Positions 37,063 through 49,323 of a DNA stretch of 64,000 nt are shown in pieces. Location of the stretch: contig CM053260.1 in the NCBI GenBank assembly GCA_028583405.1, forward strand, positions 24,276,647-24,340,646. Reading direction: 5' to 3'. The notes under the pieces are model-generated. The model was not told the DNA's origin. It worked only from the letters and a program-made list of their open reading frames with translations, and did no database searches. The position numbers and the translations under genes were made by a program. The DNA is from Pogonophryne albipinna (lineage: Eukaryota; Chordata; Actinopteri; Perciformes; Artedidraconidae). The number at the start of each line of letters is the position of its first letter. The stretch's first letter is position 1.

Positions 37063-39180
37063 CCCTCCTGTTATATTCGTTTTTTGTAACAGCAATAATA
37101 TTCGTGGGTCAATTTGACCCAGTGCATGTTTAATTATCCAAAAATGGTCAGAAGACCCAAAATCCAGATTTTTTTTTTTACATAGTTTGTACCTTTTATT
37201 ACTATCAATGAAATCAATATTTAGTGCAATTGTGTTATTCACCCCTCACAGATCATGATTACATTAGAATAAGTCACTCGTTTTTCTCAAAACATACATT
37301 CAAACACATTTTTCTATTTTATTTTTTACATTGGAAAAACCTTGATATAAAATACATTAGTTTTGCATAACATAACATGTTTTAAATTAATTTTAAAATG
37401 TTCCAACTTGTTTTACAATTGGTTGATGTTGATAAATAGAGACGAGACACCTCTTCTGTTCAGGGTCAAATTGACCCGTTCACTTAGAATCAAGCCAAAT
37501 GAGTCATAAGGATTTGTATTGAAAGTATTTTTATTGTAACAGCAATTAAGAGTGTGTGTGTGTGTGTGTGTAGGGTTGTGGTGTCTGTGCACACAAACTT
37601 GGAGGATTGAGGGACCCTGTTCTTGATCACCAGCATTTCGGCAGGGAGTTCCGTTCTGTTCTTTCGTACAGTTCCAACCATTGTTAGCTTTCTCTTCAGG
37701 AGCTCCTGACCCAGGTTGTAGGACGTGAAGAAATTGTCACAAGTTATGTTGTGACCCCTGAGACCCTGTGCCATGTCGAGCACAACCCTCATGCCCTGAT
37801 TCCTCTCTGGGGCTCCTCCAACTGGCTTTCCAGTGTAAACCTGCAGGTTTAGTGCATAGCTGGAGTTTGCATCACATGCTGCCCATATTTTCAAGCCATA
37901 TTTTGCCGGTTTCGAAGGCATGTATTGCTTGAACGGGCAACGACCTCTGAATGCCACCAGCCTTTCATCCACTGTGACATTAGGTCCTAGGTTGTAGAGA
38001 AGTGGAAGCCGCTCTACCAACTTGTCCCACACTGTCCTTATAGCTGCCAGCTTGTCTCTCTCACGTCTGCCAGCTCTTGTGTCACGATTATCAAATCGGA
38101 TCACTCTTGAGAAAATGTGGAAAGTCCCCAGAGACATTGTGGCTTGAAATATATTCCTGCCTGTGTCTGCGTCCCACAGGCTGGCTGTCGATTCATCCTT
38201 GGATTTGTAGACCCCAGCCAGGATGAGGAGACCCAAATACGCATGTAAATGCATTTCATCCAGCTCCTTCCACTCCTCCCCATATACACGTCTCCCTTCC
38301 AGATTGGTCATATCCAGAACGATCTTCAGCACTGTGTTAGAAATTACCAGCTCAAAAGCAGACTTGATGTCTGTGACACGAGAGACTGCCATCCTGGTGG
38401 GTCCCTGGCACTGCCTTCATTATGTTTGCTGCCGATAGTGTTGCCTGGCGTCCATTAGGGGATGAGGACCCCTGAATTTCACCATTTTTGGACATGAATG
38501 TCTCATCTGGGCGAATATCAGTTTCCTCATCTGATTGATCATAATCAGAATCTTCATCTTCATCCTCGGAAACGTTCTCCTCTATCTCGCTGTCGTGATC
38601 CTCCTCAAGGATGTATTCCATATAGCCCAGGGCTGTCCTCTCTTCACTTGCGTTGCTCATTTTGTCTGATAGTATTGTGAGTATACTGTACGTTAAGTGC
38701 AGAGTATAATGTATCCCAGTGTGGGAGGAGCTTACCCATTACACATTTGAGACTTGAACCCTCTGACCCCTACTTTCACTAACAGGTGCGGTGTGTATTT
38801 GTGTAAATCTCTGTCTATCTGTCTTTTTGTGTGTGGAAAATTACTATATATATATATATATACTGTATATCACATTTGAACCCTCTGACCCCTTCTAGCC
38901 TCCACTTTCACTGGTGTGTGTGTGTGTGTGTGTGTATTTCTGACCCCTTTTAGCCTCCACTTTCACTGCCGGGTCAGATTGACCCAAATACCATCTCTGT
39001 GATATAGACATGTAGGGGGGGGTTCCAAATGCATGACATGAACCATTTTCATTTTACTTGTTTATTACACTGATTAAGGTAAGTAGAAGAAGTTTCATAC
39101 AAAAAAAATACTTGAAAGTATTTTTCGTAGATTTTCAAACTTTCAAACGGGTCAATTTGACCCTGAATGTAACCGGAGGG
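37063..39180 (-). mobile_element. decayed piggyBac element, 2118 bp
   Basis: TTAA at 37059-37062 and 39181-39184 flank 16-bp terminal inverted repeats CCCTCCTGTTATATTC and, read inward from the right, CCCTCCGGTTACATTC (two mismatches). Subterminal palindromes GGGTCAATTTGACCC occur 29-43 bp inside each end (37106, 39149), with variants at 37466 and 38973. The transposase gene on the minus strand is broken. AT- and GT-dinucleotide runs (38846-38864, 37550-37571, 38914-38935) have arisen inside. Confidence 0.95.
37490..38660 (-). pseudogene. piggyBac (PGBD4-like) transposase, frameshifted and C-terminally truncated
   Basis: A DDD-type transposase that would cut and paste at TTAA. The N-terminal acidic region (38660 to about 38405; MSNASEERTALGY, then runs of E and D) is typical. 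A shift of frame in 38405-38420 is needed to continue into the 38392-37490 frame, whose start continues a GPTRMAVSRV stretch. That frame carries the DDE_Tnp_1_7 domain: Asp142 in TVDERLVAFRG and Asp219 in ITCDNFFTSYN match the first two catalytic aspartates. It runs into a (GT)n tract and ends after SSKFVCTDTTTL, so the third catalytic Asp and the C-terminal cysteine-rich finger are missing. About 390 codons remain where the family has about 550-600. Not functional. Confidence 0.92.
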
Positions 39181-39486
39181 TTAATAGACTAAAAAGGTTA
39201 TTGGCTATAGCCAATTCATCCTTAAAAAGCATGTATTGAGATATACACTCTTTCATCGTCTAAAACATTCTCAGAAAATCTGACCAAACTAAATTAATTT
39301 AAACTATTCACCTTAATCAGATGTTCCATCATTGGTTACATGAATGTACTGTTAACATAGTCCGGGTTTAACTGGAAATATCATTGTTCTCATTTCATTT
39401 TGCACTAAATTAAATGAGAAAAAAATATTTAATTCACACAACAATAAATTACTTTTACCACATGATTATTTCATATACACTTTTCA

Positions 39487-39492
39487 TTTATT
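39487..39492 (-). terminator. candidate poly(A) signal for setmar
   Basis: Minus-strand AATAAA about 190 nt beyond the setmar stop codon. An ATTAAA also lies only 2-7 nt after the stop (39673-39678). Either could serve; not proven. Confidence 0.4.
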
Positions 39493-39679
39493 GAATTACC
39501 AGTTACTATCAAGATACTGTATGAAATAACATGTATTGGATAGAAGATTTTGGCCATATTGCCCAGGGATAATACAAACAGACCACCAGGCTCGTCTTGA
39601 ACACTTTCTCCAACATTAAGAAAATCAGTCTTAACATAAAGGCTTAACAACAAAATAAATATATATATGCCATTTAATT

Positions 39680-40672
39680 TCAGCGTTTTCCACTAATAAT
39701 AGATAAGTCCAATGGAAGGAAGTGCACACAGCTCTTGGCCCCACAGTGGCACTCCTTCCTCTGGACCCCATGGTTATCACTCTGTGTCCCAGCATCTCTC
39801 TGTGTCTCACTCTGTGTCCCAGCATCTCTCTGTGTCTCACTCTGTGTCCCAGCATCTCTCTGTGTCTCACTCTGTGTCCCAGCATCCCTCTGTGTCTCAC
39901 TCTGTGTCCCAGCATCTCTCTGTGTCTCACTCTGTGTCCCAGCATCCCTCTGTGTCTCACTCTGTGTCCCAGCATCTCTCTGTGTCTCACTCTGTGTCCC
40001 AGCATCCCTCTGTGCAGGCGCTCTGTTTCTGTATCCTCCAGAGTAATCAAACGTCAGCTCCTCCTGTGCGTCAATGCTCCGCCCGGCAAACAGCGCCAGC
40101 CGGGGAACCACAGAGTGAACTCGGACCGGCTGCATGAGCAGGTTAGGCTGGCAGGAGTGGTTGAGAAAGCGTCCCACGTTTCCCACTCTGGCGGGGTCCA
40201 CAAACGTCTCAGTGACAGAGCCTTCACCTGCGTGCTCCCTCACTGCGATGATGTAGTTATTGTCCTCCGCCCTTTGGGCTAGCTGTCTGCGTCTGGCCTC
40301 CTCAAAACTGATCACCTCTCCTGCGTACTCGCACACAAACGTCCCCTTTGGGATTGATTTGAGTGTCCGCACCCCCCAGCCCCTTTTTTCAGTGCTGTAC
40401 ACCTCCAATTTGAGTGTGAGGCCTCTCTGCACCACCCGGTTGGAGCAGGTATCGCCGCAGGAGCAGAGGGCGTTACACTCGAACACAGGGGAGCAGAAAC
40501 CGGAGTGTGTTCTGTGCAGGAGTGTGTGTGTGCTGTCGTACGCCTGCCCGTGTGTCTGCAGGCAGGAGCAGCTCTCAGAGGAGCAGGAGTGAGACAGGCA
40601 GGAGCATCCGGGGAGGGTGACCTCACTGGGGTCAAGAGTGCATCCTGGTCCCTGAACATTATCTGGAGAATA
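39680..40672 (-). CDS. setmar: setmar exon 2 (pre-SET, SET, repeat linker, post-SET)
   Basis: Acceptor TCATATTTTCAG precedes 40672. 331 codons including the TGA at 39682-39680. In-frame extension upstream to a Met at 40687 is intronic and is not used. Confidence 0.93.
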   Translation of the reverse strand, partial: YSPDNVQGPGCTLDPSEVTLPGCSCLSHSCSSESCSCLQTHGQAYDSTHTLLHRTHSGFCSPVFECNALCSCGDTCSNRVVQRGLTLKLEVYSTEKRGWGVRTLKSIPKGTFVCEYAGEVISFEEARRRQLAQRAEDNNYIIAVREHAGEGSVTETFVDPARVGNVGRFLNHSCQPNLLMQPVRVHSVVPRLALFAGRSIDAQEELTFDYSGGYRNRAPAQRDAGTQSETQRDAGTQSETQRDAGTQSETQRDAGTQSETQRDAGTQSETQRDAGTQSETQRDAGTQSETQRDAGTQSDNHGVQRKECHCGAKSCVHFLPLDLSIISGKR

Positions 40673-42230
40673 CTGAAAATATGACAAGAAGAAAACAAAT
40701 ACTTGATTTATCGCAAGGGGAAATTCACAGACTGAGCTACGGCCAGCACAAATAAATGTCAGGTAAAGTTTAAAAAACGGTAAGCAAAAAATCCAGTTGT
40801 CACAATATTAGGTAAACATATCCATGATTCCTGCAAAATTCTTTATATAGCTTAAACAATTGAATGATTAATTCACAGGTTCCCGTCACTAAATACATTG
40901 TGATGTTTAGCTGTTTGTCATTTGAGATGGCAAACTGAAGACTCTGGCTCCCAATGTACTTTTGAACACTCTAAGAAATCACTAACAACACTGCACTCTG
41001 GGAACGCAAAGCCCAAGTGAGTCTACTGTGAAAATAAATATGCAACATTTGAATAATATTCCCTCGAGACATATCACATCAGAGTTTCTCGGTTCATACT
41101 TATATATCATAACAATTTAGAGAATTCAACCATGGATCATGAAATCTTGATTTATGTTTCATCAATGAATGTGCAGATTAATACATAAAAGAAAATAACA
41201 ATCAGTTATCATTATCAAATACAGCTTTAGCTTCTCTTCATCACATTTTGTTATTATTATCACTTTGATGTCAATAGCATTATATATTATAATGAACATT
41301 AATGGTCTTTTAGAGCAGTGCTTCTCAAACTTTTTTCAGTCATGTACCCCCTTTGAAACATTTTCTCAGCCAAGTACCCCCTGACCGACCCCGAAAATGT
41401 TTGATCGAAAAAGCCTATACAAATAATTCCAATATAGTGATGTTCCCTCAGTGTGTGATTTATTAACTCCTTTACAACAAACTAAGGATATTTTCATTTT
41501 ATGCATAAAAAAATGAGTTTTTCAACTGAAGTAATATCTGTTTAACAAACCAATTTACAAAATGATATATTATGCAAAACTATAAAATACAATACACCAA
41601 TTTGACATGTTTAATGAGGACCCCCTTGGTGGTTCTAGGAATATTTTATATAAAATTGTGTTTTCTAGCAATGTATTTTTTAAATTAACTTTGTTTATGT
41701 TTTTTAATCTTACCCCCTGCAGTACCCCAACGTACCCCTAGGGGTCCGCGTACCCCCATTTGAGAATCACTGTTTTCGAGCATCCTGAGTGAGGAGTGTA
41801 AACTAGGACAGCTCCTCTACAGAGGCAGTTATTTTAGATTGTATGTGCAGTAGTCAGAGGACTTCTCTGTAGCCGGTAATGATTTGCTGACACCTGCTGG
41901 TGAAATAATGTACTTCATTTGATCACAGGTTATTGTGCATCTAATAGAGGTATTAGTTTCACTATAAAGCAAGATGTAGCCATAGACTGTATGTAGTTTA
42001 AATAAATTACATTGCATGTAGACAGAGTCAGTACTCTTACAATACTCCAAATAGCTAAATAAGTGGAGAGCTACTAAACTCTGTTAGACTCCAATGTGTT
42101 CAACTACAGACACACTAAGTTACATTACCTGAAATTGAGGAAACGTCAGTACGGAGGACCTCTGTTCGATTAAAACAGGAACACTCTCAAGGCTGTTGCT
42201 CAAATCCACAAATCTGCTGTCAGAACTCAT
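39680..42230 (-). CDS. setmar: setmar, SET-domain histone-lysine N-methyltransferase (2 exons, 364 aa)
   Basis: Transfers methyl groups from S-adenosylmethionine to histone lysine (H3K36-type activity is reported for the human enzyme); nuclear. Exon 1 is 42230-42129 and exon 2 is 40672-39680, joined in phase 0 (FPQFQ|YSPDNVQGPG). Pre-SET cysteines lie at residues 57-110 (GCSCLSHSC, CSCL, CNALCSCGDTC). The SET domain has KRGWGVRT (about 131-137, cofactor site), NHSCQPN (205-211) and ELTFDYSGGY (239-248). The post-SET CHCGAKSC (342-349) ends the protein in FLPLDLS. Eight tandem decapeptides (256-333) separate SET from post-SET, where relatives have a short linker. No mariner transposase follows, as expected outside primates. 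All catalytic motifs are intact, so it is probably functional unless the repeat disrupts folding. Neighbour itpr1 supports orthology. Confidence 0.94.
39781..40014 (-). repeat. in-frame 30-bp coding minisatellite in setmar (eight units, last partial)
   Basis: The minus-strand unit encodes RDAGTQSETQ. Seven full units and an eighth ending RDAGTQSD are present, with perfect 30-bp phase. The only difference between units is a silent AGA/AGG Arg change. Because 30 is divisible by 3 and the unit has no stops, all plus-strand frames are also open across it. Confidence 0.97.
40930..41025 (-). repeat. small L2 LINE fragment in setmar intron
   Basis: ggctcccaatgtacttttga, then acactctaag and gggaacgcaaagcccaagtg closely parallel 22312-22385 of the L2 copy (ggctcccattgtactttt, ggaacgcaatgccctagt). 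Too short to code. Confidence 0.6.
41316..41772. mobile_element. hAT-type MITE in setmar intron
   Basis: Termini CAGTGCTTCTCAAA and TTTGAGAATCACTG (inverted, one mismatch). The flanks TTTTAGAG (41308-41315) and TTTTCGAG (41773-41780) agree at 7 of 8 bases. The sub-ends share the words gtaccccc / ggggg-tac. 457 bp, non-coding. Confidence 0.85.
42129..42230 (-). CDS. setmar: setmar exon 1
   Basis: 34 codons from ATG (42230) to donor CAG|GTAATG. It encodes MSSDSRFVDLSNSLESVPVL and then a stretch ending LTFPQFQ. The only support for the N-terminus is the clean phase-0 junction to the conserved YSPDNVQGPG start of exon 2. Confidence 0.85.
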
Positions 42231-42341
42231 ATCCGAAGTGTTGAATGAAACCAAACAGAAACATATGAGCTGGGATATGCATCCACACCATGATCCACAC
42301 CCATGATGTGCCGGGAGAAAAACTCACATTTCGAAGCTGTA

Positions 42342-42351
42342 ACTTCCGGTA
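42342..42351 (-). promoter_or_regulatory. ETS/GABPA-like site in putative setmar promoter
   Basis: Minus-strand TACCGGAAGT matches the ETS core CCGGAAGT. It lies about 112 bp upstream of the setmar ATG with no TATA box in between. This arrangement is common in housekeeping promoters (inference). Confidence 0.4.
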
Positions 42352-42868
42352 GTTAGATGACAGCCTAGCTCCATCTAGTGGCCTTTTTGTATTACAACAC
42401 TACTGTAATTACAAACCGTGGTTTGACTAGGTTAAATCAAATATGCTGTCATATACTGGAGTTTGGGTTGTATCTTTAATAGTATGTAGCTGTTACCACT
42501 AGAAGTACACAAGCAAACATGGCCAAACAAATCTTAACATTGACATTTTCATTGTGTGGAAAAGTATTGTGGCAATTGAGTAAAACATTGAAATATCCAG
42601 ACAACTGCAGTAACGTCATATGGCCTGCAGATGGCAGGATAAGGCAAAGTACTGGTATTACTCTTGAGAACTGAATATCTGCATAGCGAGCAGGTACAAT
42701 CAAGAGAAATAGATAAAAAATATATAATGGCATATACAATCATTAAACAGAAATGTTCTTCTTAAAAGGCATAGCTTTCTTTTCTTTAAGGTTGAATCCT
42801 TGTTTTACACTCTTCGTCTTTCACTCCCTTTCTAAAGATAAACGCATGAAATCCCAAAGAACATAGAG

Positions 42869-43374
42869 CAGGGGTGTCAAACTCAATTTCATCAGCATTA
42901 TGGTTGCACTCAAAGGGCCGGTTCTAACTTTAAGACTATATAAAAATACATATATAAATATTTAATAGATATAAAATAATGTATTATATTACATTATTGC
43001 CTCTGCATTGGATGATTATCGGATAGGGTAATAACTTCATAATTAACTACGTCTGAAAGCAGAAGTCTAGGGGAAATAATTGCAGGTCTCTTCAGTGAGA
43101 ATGTCACAAAATGATTTAAAAAGAAAAGACAAATTCTGGAAAAACAAAAAAAAGAAGTGACATTTTGAAAAGGAAATCTAATTCTGAGAAAAAAAGCCTA
43201 TTTTCAAAAATTTGAGTTGCATTGTGGGACATGTCGTTTATGGGCAACGTGCTTCTGTAAAGTAGCATGTAACCGTATAATAAACATATTATATTCTTTG
43301 CAAGCTCTTGCGGGCCACATAAAATGAAGTTGCGGGCCGGATTTGGCCCCCGGGCCTTGAGTTTGATACCCCTG
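42869..43374. mobile_element. hAT-type MITE
   Basis: Termini CAGGGGTGTCAAACTCAA and TTGAGTTTGATACCCCTG (inverted, one mismatch), with gggccgg words just inside both ends. The target duplication is not clear (acatagag against gacctggt). 506 bp, non-coding. It lies about 640 bp upstream of the setmar start codon. Confidence 0.75.
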
Positions 43375-45000
<1,626 letters not shown>

Positions 45001-45419
45001 GGAGATTATCAACAACAGTCCAGCACTCCCTCTGCTACTGTGCTGATTGACTCGGCCTCAAATTGGCTGCAATGCTTCTTCTCCTGTGAGGAGCGAGGCC
45101 CACTGGATGCTCTCCGGCTGCTCTGACGGTGGAGAACAAAGGATATATCAAAGGTTTCCCTCTCCTGCCTTCGTCAGCTGGAGTAGGCATGATTATAATG
45201 AGTTGACCTCAGAGGAGCACAAAGGGGATTTTTCTGACTACACCAGTGAGTTCATCAAAGGCCATCAAAGGCATTGCAACAAACAGAGACGCAGATGTAT
45301 GTAGAGACTTGGAACGGAGTGGAAAAAGTAAGGGTTGGAAAACTTAAGGACCGAGAACCAGAATGGCACTAGAAGAGTTTAGACCGCCGTAAAATCAGTG
45401 CCATATCTTGGATTGTAAC

Positions 45420-45520
45420 CGATTCAATTTGATCAAAACTTTATTGTCATTGCATAGTACAAGTGCTGAGACAACAAAATACAGTCTTACTGTACAGCAT
45501 CTAACCAGAAGTGCAGTACA
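45420..45520. repeat. dispersed fish repeat fragment
   Basis: aaaactttattgtcattgca, then tagtacaagtgctgagacaa, is similar to 2228-2270 (tttattgtcattacacagta), the start of family B. Confidence 0.5.
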
Positions 45521-45569
45521 GTGAGATATAATGCGTGTATCAGGCCCATTTTCAAATCTGCCCACTCTA

Positions 45570-45690
45570 TGCCCTTCCACCTAGTTTTATGAAAATCAGG
45601 CTAGTAGTTTTTCCGTAATCTAGTTGACAAACAAACCGAAAACAAACCGAAAACATCACCACCTTGCCGTAGGTTATCAAGGTAAGAAAC
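45570..45690. repeat. possible LINE tail fragment
   Basis: gaaaatcaggctagtagttt, ttccgtaatctagttgacaa, and a final accttgccgtagg resemble a common fish RTE-type 3' end (from memory). Low certainty. Confidence 0.35.
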
Positions 45691-46685
45691 ATTAATAAGA
45701 AAGTTTCAAGCACACTAACAAACAAAACATTCAAACTTTTGAGTGGAATAACAATTCACCCATGGGACTCCTGGGTTCGTTCATCTGCTGCAAGGCTCAA
45801 GGGTGTTTATCAGCATGCTGAGGCACACAACAGATTTAGCTCTTCACTCTGAGTTTGGGAATGCTAGAAAGTTTGACAAAGACACAGGTTACTTTACTGT
45901 ACACAGCTAAACAAGAGTTGTATTTCTTTATTAAAACTTGTCCTAAGTAAAAACGTTACCATTGGCTGCTTGGTTGTGCCACCGCAGAGAAGGTCATGTT
46001 GAGCAGAAACATTTCTTAATGTGTTTTCATTTCTGCATTGATACAGAGAGAAACTGTATCTAATGGCGCGTTTCCACTGCAGCGGGTAGCTCGCTTTTAT
46101 GGCGTTATATTTGTGCCTCTATCCTGAGCACGCAATGAAACATGTTGAGCATAGAACATGCGATTGAGCGCGCACTTGAACATTTTTGAGCACAGAGAAA
46201 TATATTTTCTCTCATAAAACTCCTGCTCCGTGCGCAAACAGACCGCTGCACGCGCTCTCTCTCCCCCGCTCGCTCGACCTCTCCAGCCTGTGCGCGCTCA
46301 GCTTTGCCTGCGCTCGCTCAAGTTGTCACAGCGTTACAAATGTGCCACAAAACCAACCAATCGGAGAACTCGAGAAGGTCAATTCTGATTGGCTGGTCCA
46401 GCGCCATGTAGAGAGAAGAGTTGCGACAGCGGAAGTCCAAAATGCTTGATCATCACGTGGTTCAGAGAGACTCAGAAAGTTCCCGGAAGTTCGTGTCGGG
46501 CCATTTGAATCACGATTTGAATGCATTAATAACAGGATAGAAATGCAATTTTTGGTAATTAGTGGTCAATAAAGGTTTTGATTTGCAATATGTATACAAC
46601 ATATCGATATGTGTATGTAGTTACATCAATGTGTGTTTTTTTTTATAAGTAAAATGTGCTAATATTTGAGGATTAAGATAAAATA

Positions 46686-46760
46686 AGAAGTACTTTATTG
46701 ATACCAATTGGGGAAATGTTTACGCTGCAGCAGCAAAAGACAAGGAGGCATTGTACATTA
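46686..46760. repeat. dispersed repeat tail fragment
   Basis: tactttattgataccaattg followed by gggaaatg resembles the pan-fish tttattaatcccc...ggggaaattc motif also found at 30474. Confidence 0.45.
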
Positions 46761-47102
46761 GACAGTTAAAAGACTAGAATTAAACAATCGAAAATGTAAA
46801 CATCTTAAATAGAAATAACATAGCATTACAACGTAGAAAGTAGAAAATATACATAGTGTGAACAGCTATCTTACCTGTTAACATATACATGTTAGGCTAA
46901 CGTTGCCTTGGTTAGAGCCTGTTGCTGTTGTTTATTGCTTTGAATTCTTTAAAACAAATATTATCTTCTTAAACCTGTGTGGTAGTCAGGAGCATCACAT
47001 CCTAATGTTTATTGATATATTTAGAGGGAGGGAAGGAAGGTTTCAAAATTCTGATTAGATACATTTCTACCATTTCTTTAATTCATGGTGGTTTCAGTAA
47101 TC

Positions 47103-47803
47103 CCCAGGGCCCAGGAGTTCAAAACTTTTAATCCCTATCTGATCAGATCAGATTTGGATTTTGGGGAGTTCAAAACCGACAACACAAGATTGGGATCAGT
47201 TTGATCCCAAAAAACTGGATTATCCTGATCCCACCAGAGCGGTGGATTTCCAGTGGATTACCAGAGCAAAATGTACTGTACCATTTATTTAAAAATATGT
47301 TTCAATTTAAATTAGATGGCAAAGTTTGTTAACTGAAATAATACACAATTTTTAGCCTTCATGGGAAATACATTTTATTTTTGCTCACGTTTCTGGTGGC
47401 CTATTTTGTTTTCAACCAAATGTTGATGACATAAATGTTTATGCTCATAAAAGTATCACAACAAAGATTGTCAATCACAAATATCTTCAAAAAAAAAAAA
47501 GTCCATCATCACCTTTCAAAAGTAATTGAGGACAATAGATGTCTCTGCAATGTGGTCTCTTGTCTCCCTTGTATTATTTTTCATATCCACTAGATGGCGA
47601 TCGGTAGGATTACAGCACTGATATTCAGGATCTAGTAATCTTGAAAAGTCGTAATCTGGATCAGACTGATCCTATCCTGAATTGCTTTGAACTCCAGGGG
47701 CAAAATCTGACCGACTTGTCTGATCCTGGATCACAAAAAATGGGATTTCAAAATCTGATCGGATCTGATTGAGATTAAAAGCTTTGAACTCCTGGGCCCT
47801 GGG
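47103..47803. mobile_element. MITE with 21-bp inverted termini
   Basis: The left CCCAGGGCCCAGGAGTTCAA and right TTGAACTCCTGGGCCCTGGG are perfect inverses. Inner GATCAGATC / GATCCTGATC-type words recur on both halves. No target duplication was found. 701 bp, non-coding, inside the long-armed element. Confidence 0.8.
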
Positions 47804-48279
47804 CACTGGTAATTGAGGACACAAGTAATCTAAAGTACTAATGTAATCTTTATGACTTTCAGAAAGGACAGGAGACCCACAGGTGCCTATCAATGATTGT
47901 CAGCGGACAGCACAATGAGTCAAAGCACTAGCAGCAGCAGCATGATGATGATGTTAAATGTGTTGTTTTAGGAACATCCATGTAAATAAATGGAATTCAA
48001 TAAACATTGAATAGCATGTCATGCTGTTTGTCTGAGCCTTTTCCTCCGTGTTGTCCTGGCATACCATTCCCCCATGGTTTGTTGTGCTGCCTGGGGATGC
48101 TCCAAGCGCTCAGAGAAAGGAGTACATGTATGTATGTAAAGTTTCCCCACAGAGAGGAGGAAAGAATGTCTGGCTCAAGTCAGCAGGAGCAATTTAACTA
48201 TCACAAAAGACAACAACAGCAACAACATATGTGAGGTAATCATATTTTTCACAAAACGAAGACCACACCATTGGGAAGC

Positions 48280-49323
48280 TTAACGTCTGTTTAATAAAAA
48301 TAAGGAACAGGGAGAGGCTTGCAAAGCTCTGGGAGTTGAGACTCAGGTGCAGGGTGAGGGTCTCATTGCAGGTCTTCAGGCTCCATTGAATCCCCCTGGG
48401 GTTCTTGTGCTGAACGAGGGAGACAGGAGAAAGGGTTAGATACATCTAGCAACCTATAGGATGGGAAATTGCTGACCTATTTTAAACTTACCTTGTGTTT
48501 TCACTCTCACTTAAGTCCCTCTCCCTTTGCCATCAATCCAAAATCAGCTGAGCTGCAACATAATACAGACAGGTAATAATCAACAGAATCACAAGGACAT
48601 TATATGGCTCTGCTAAAAACACTCACCCATAAGTTACGTTTTTGTTTACTGTTTGGAAGTCTCAAATATGCACTCTAAATCCATATCAATAGTGATGTAT
48701 CACACAAATAGCTCTCTTCCTTATTATTGTGTAACGTTCGTTAACTATATTATACTAGCTTGTACTCCAAGATGGATATCCTCATTTCACCACCTCCACC
48801 CACTACAATCACACGCCCCAATGTTATATTTAACTAATATGTAACTCCCTCCACCCCGGATAAAAGCACGTTAAGAAGCCCCTTTTCTCTAATTCCACAA
48901 CGTTGGAAGAAATAACATTAAGAGAACGGATTAATAGGCTGTTCATGGTTAACGTGTGTTGCTAACTTTATCCGGTATCCTAGCCTCATCTGTCCGGTTG
49001 AAAATTAACGTAAGCTCGATGCCCATTGTAGAACAGGAAACAGAAGTTGGTCCAGGTTCTGGTCAACCCAAAATTGTGATAGAGAGAGAAACATGTTTTG
49101 TCATTCTGCCACCTCTAATGCTTACAGCAAGTAATCAATACCTCAGAAGGGTTCATGTACATGTAGGCTACGGTTTGTTAGCGGTTTGCTTAAACTACCC
49201 CTATAGCTATGTTGCCGGCTAGCAAACTCAGGCATTGCAAACAATAACGTGATATCAGAAAACTAGAAATGTATAACTCACCTGACACTGTGGCGTGCTA
49301 TTCTCTTCATTCGAGTCTGTCAT
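48280..49323 (-). other. candidate spliced transcript inside the long-armed element
   Basis: ATG at 49323 gives MTDSNEENSTPQCQ, ending in a consensus donor CAG|GTGAGT at 49282. Acceptor GTTGCAG leads to 48552-48492 with donor AAG|GTAAGT. Acceptor CGTTCAG leads to 48409 and an ATTAAA near 48290. After splicing, the frame stops two codons into exon 2, so at most 16 residues are encoded. This could be a transposase first exon left after internal deletion, a captured gene piece, or non-coding RNA. Confidence 0.3.

Noticed and set aside
37063..39680. SETMAR-type fusion of a SET gene with a transposase, since a piggyBac lies just downstream
   Set aside because: The setmar frame ends at 39680 with a stop. 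The piggyBac is a separate, TTAA-bounded, broken element 500 bp away, and no mariner sequence is present.
39712..40282. Long plus-strand open frames across the setmar repeat
   Set aside because: They are open only because the 30-bp unit lacks stops in every frame; the minus-strand frame carries the SET motifs.
46186..46449. Two near-identical 80-87 codon frames (also 49395-49637) as a duplicated gene
   Set aside because: They are the two inverted arms of a transposable element, read in mirror orientation. Composition is promoter-like rather than protein-like.
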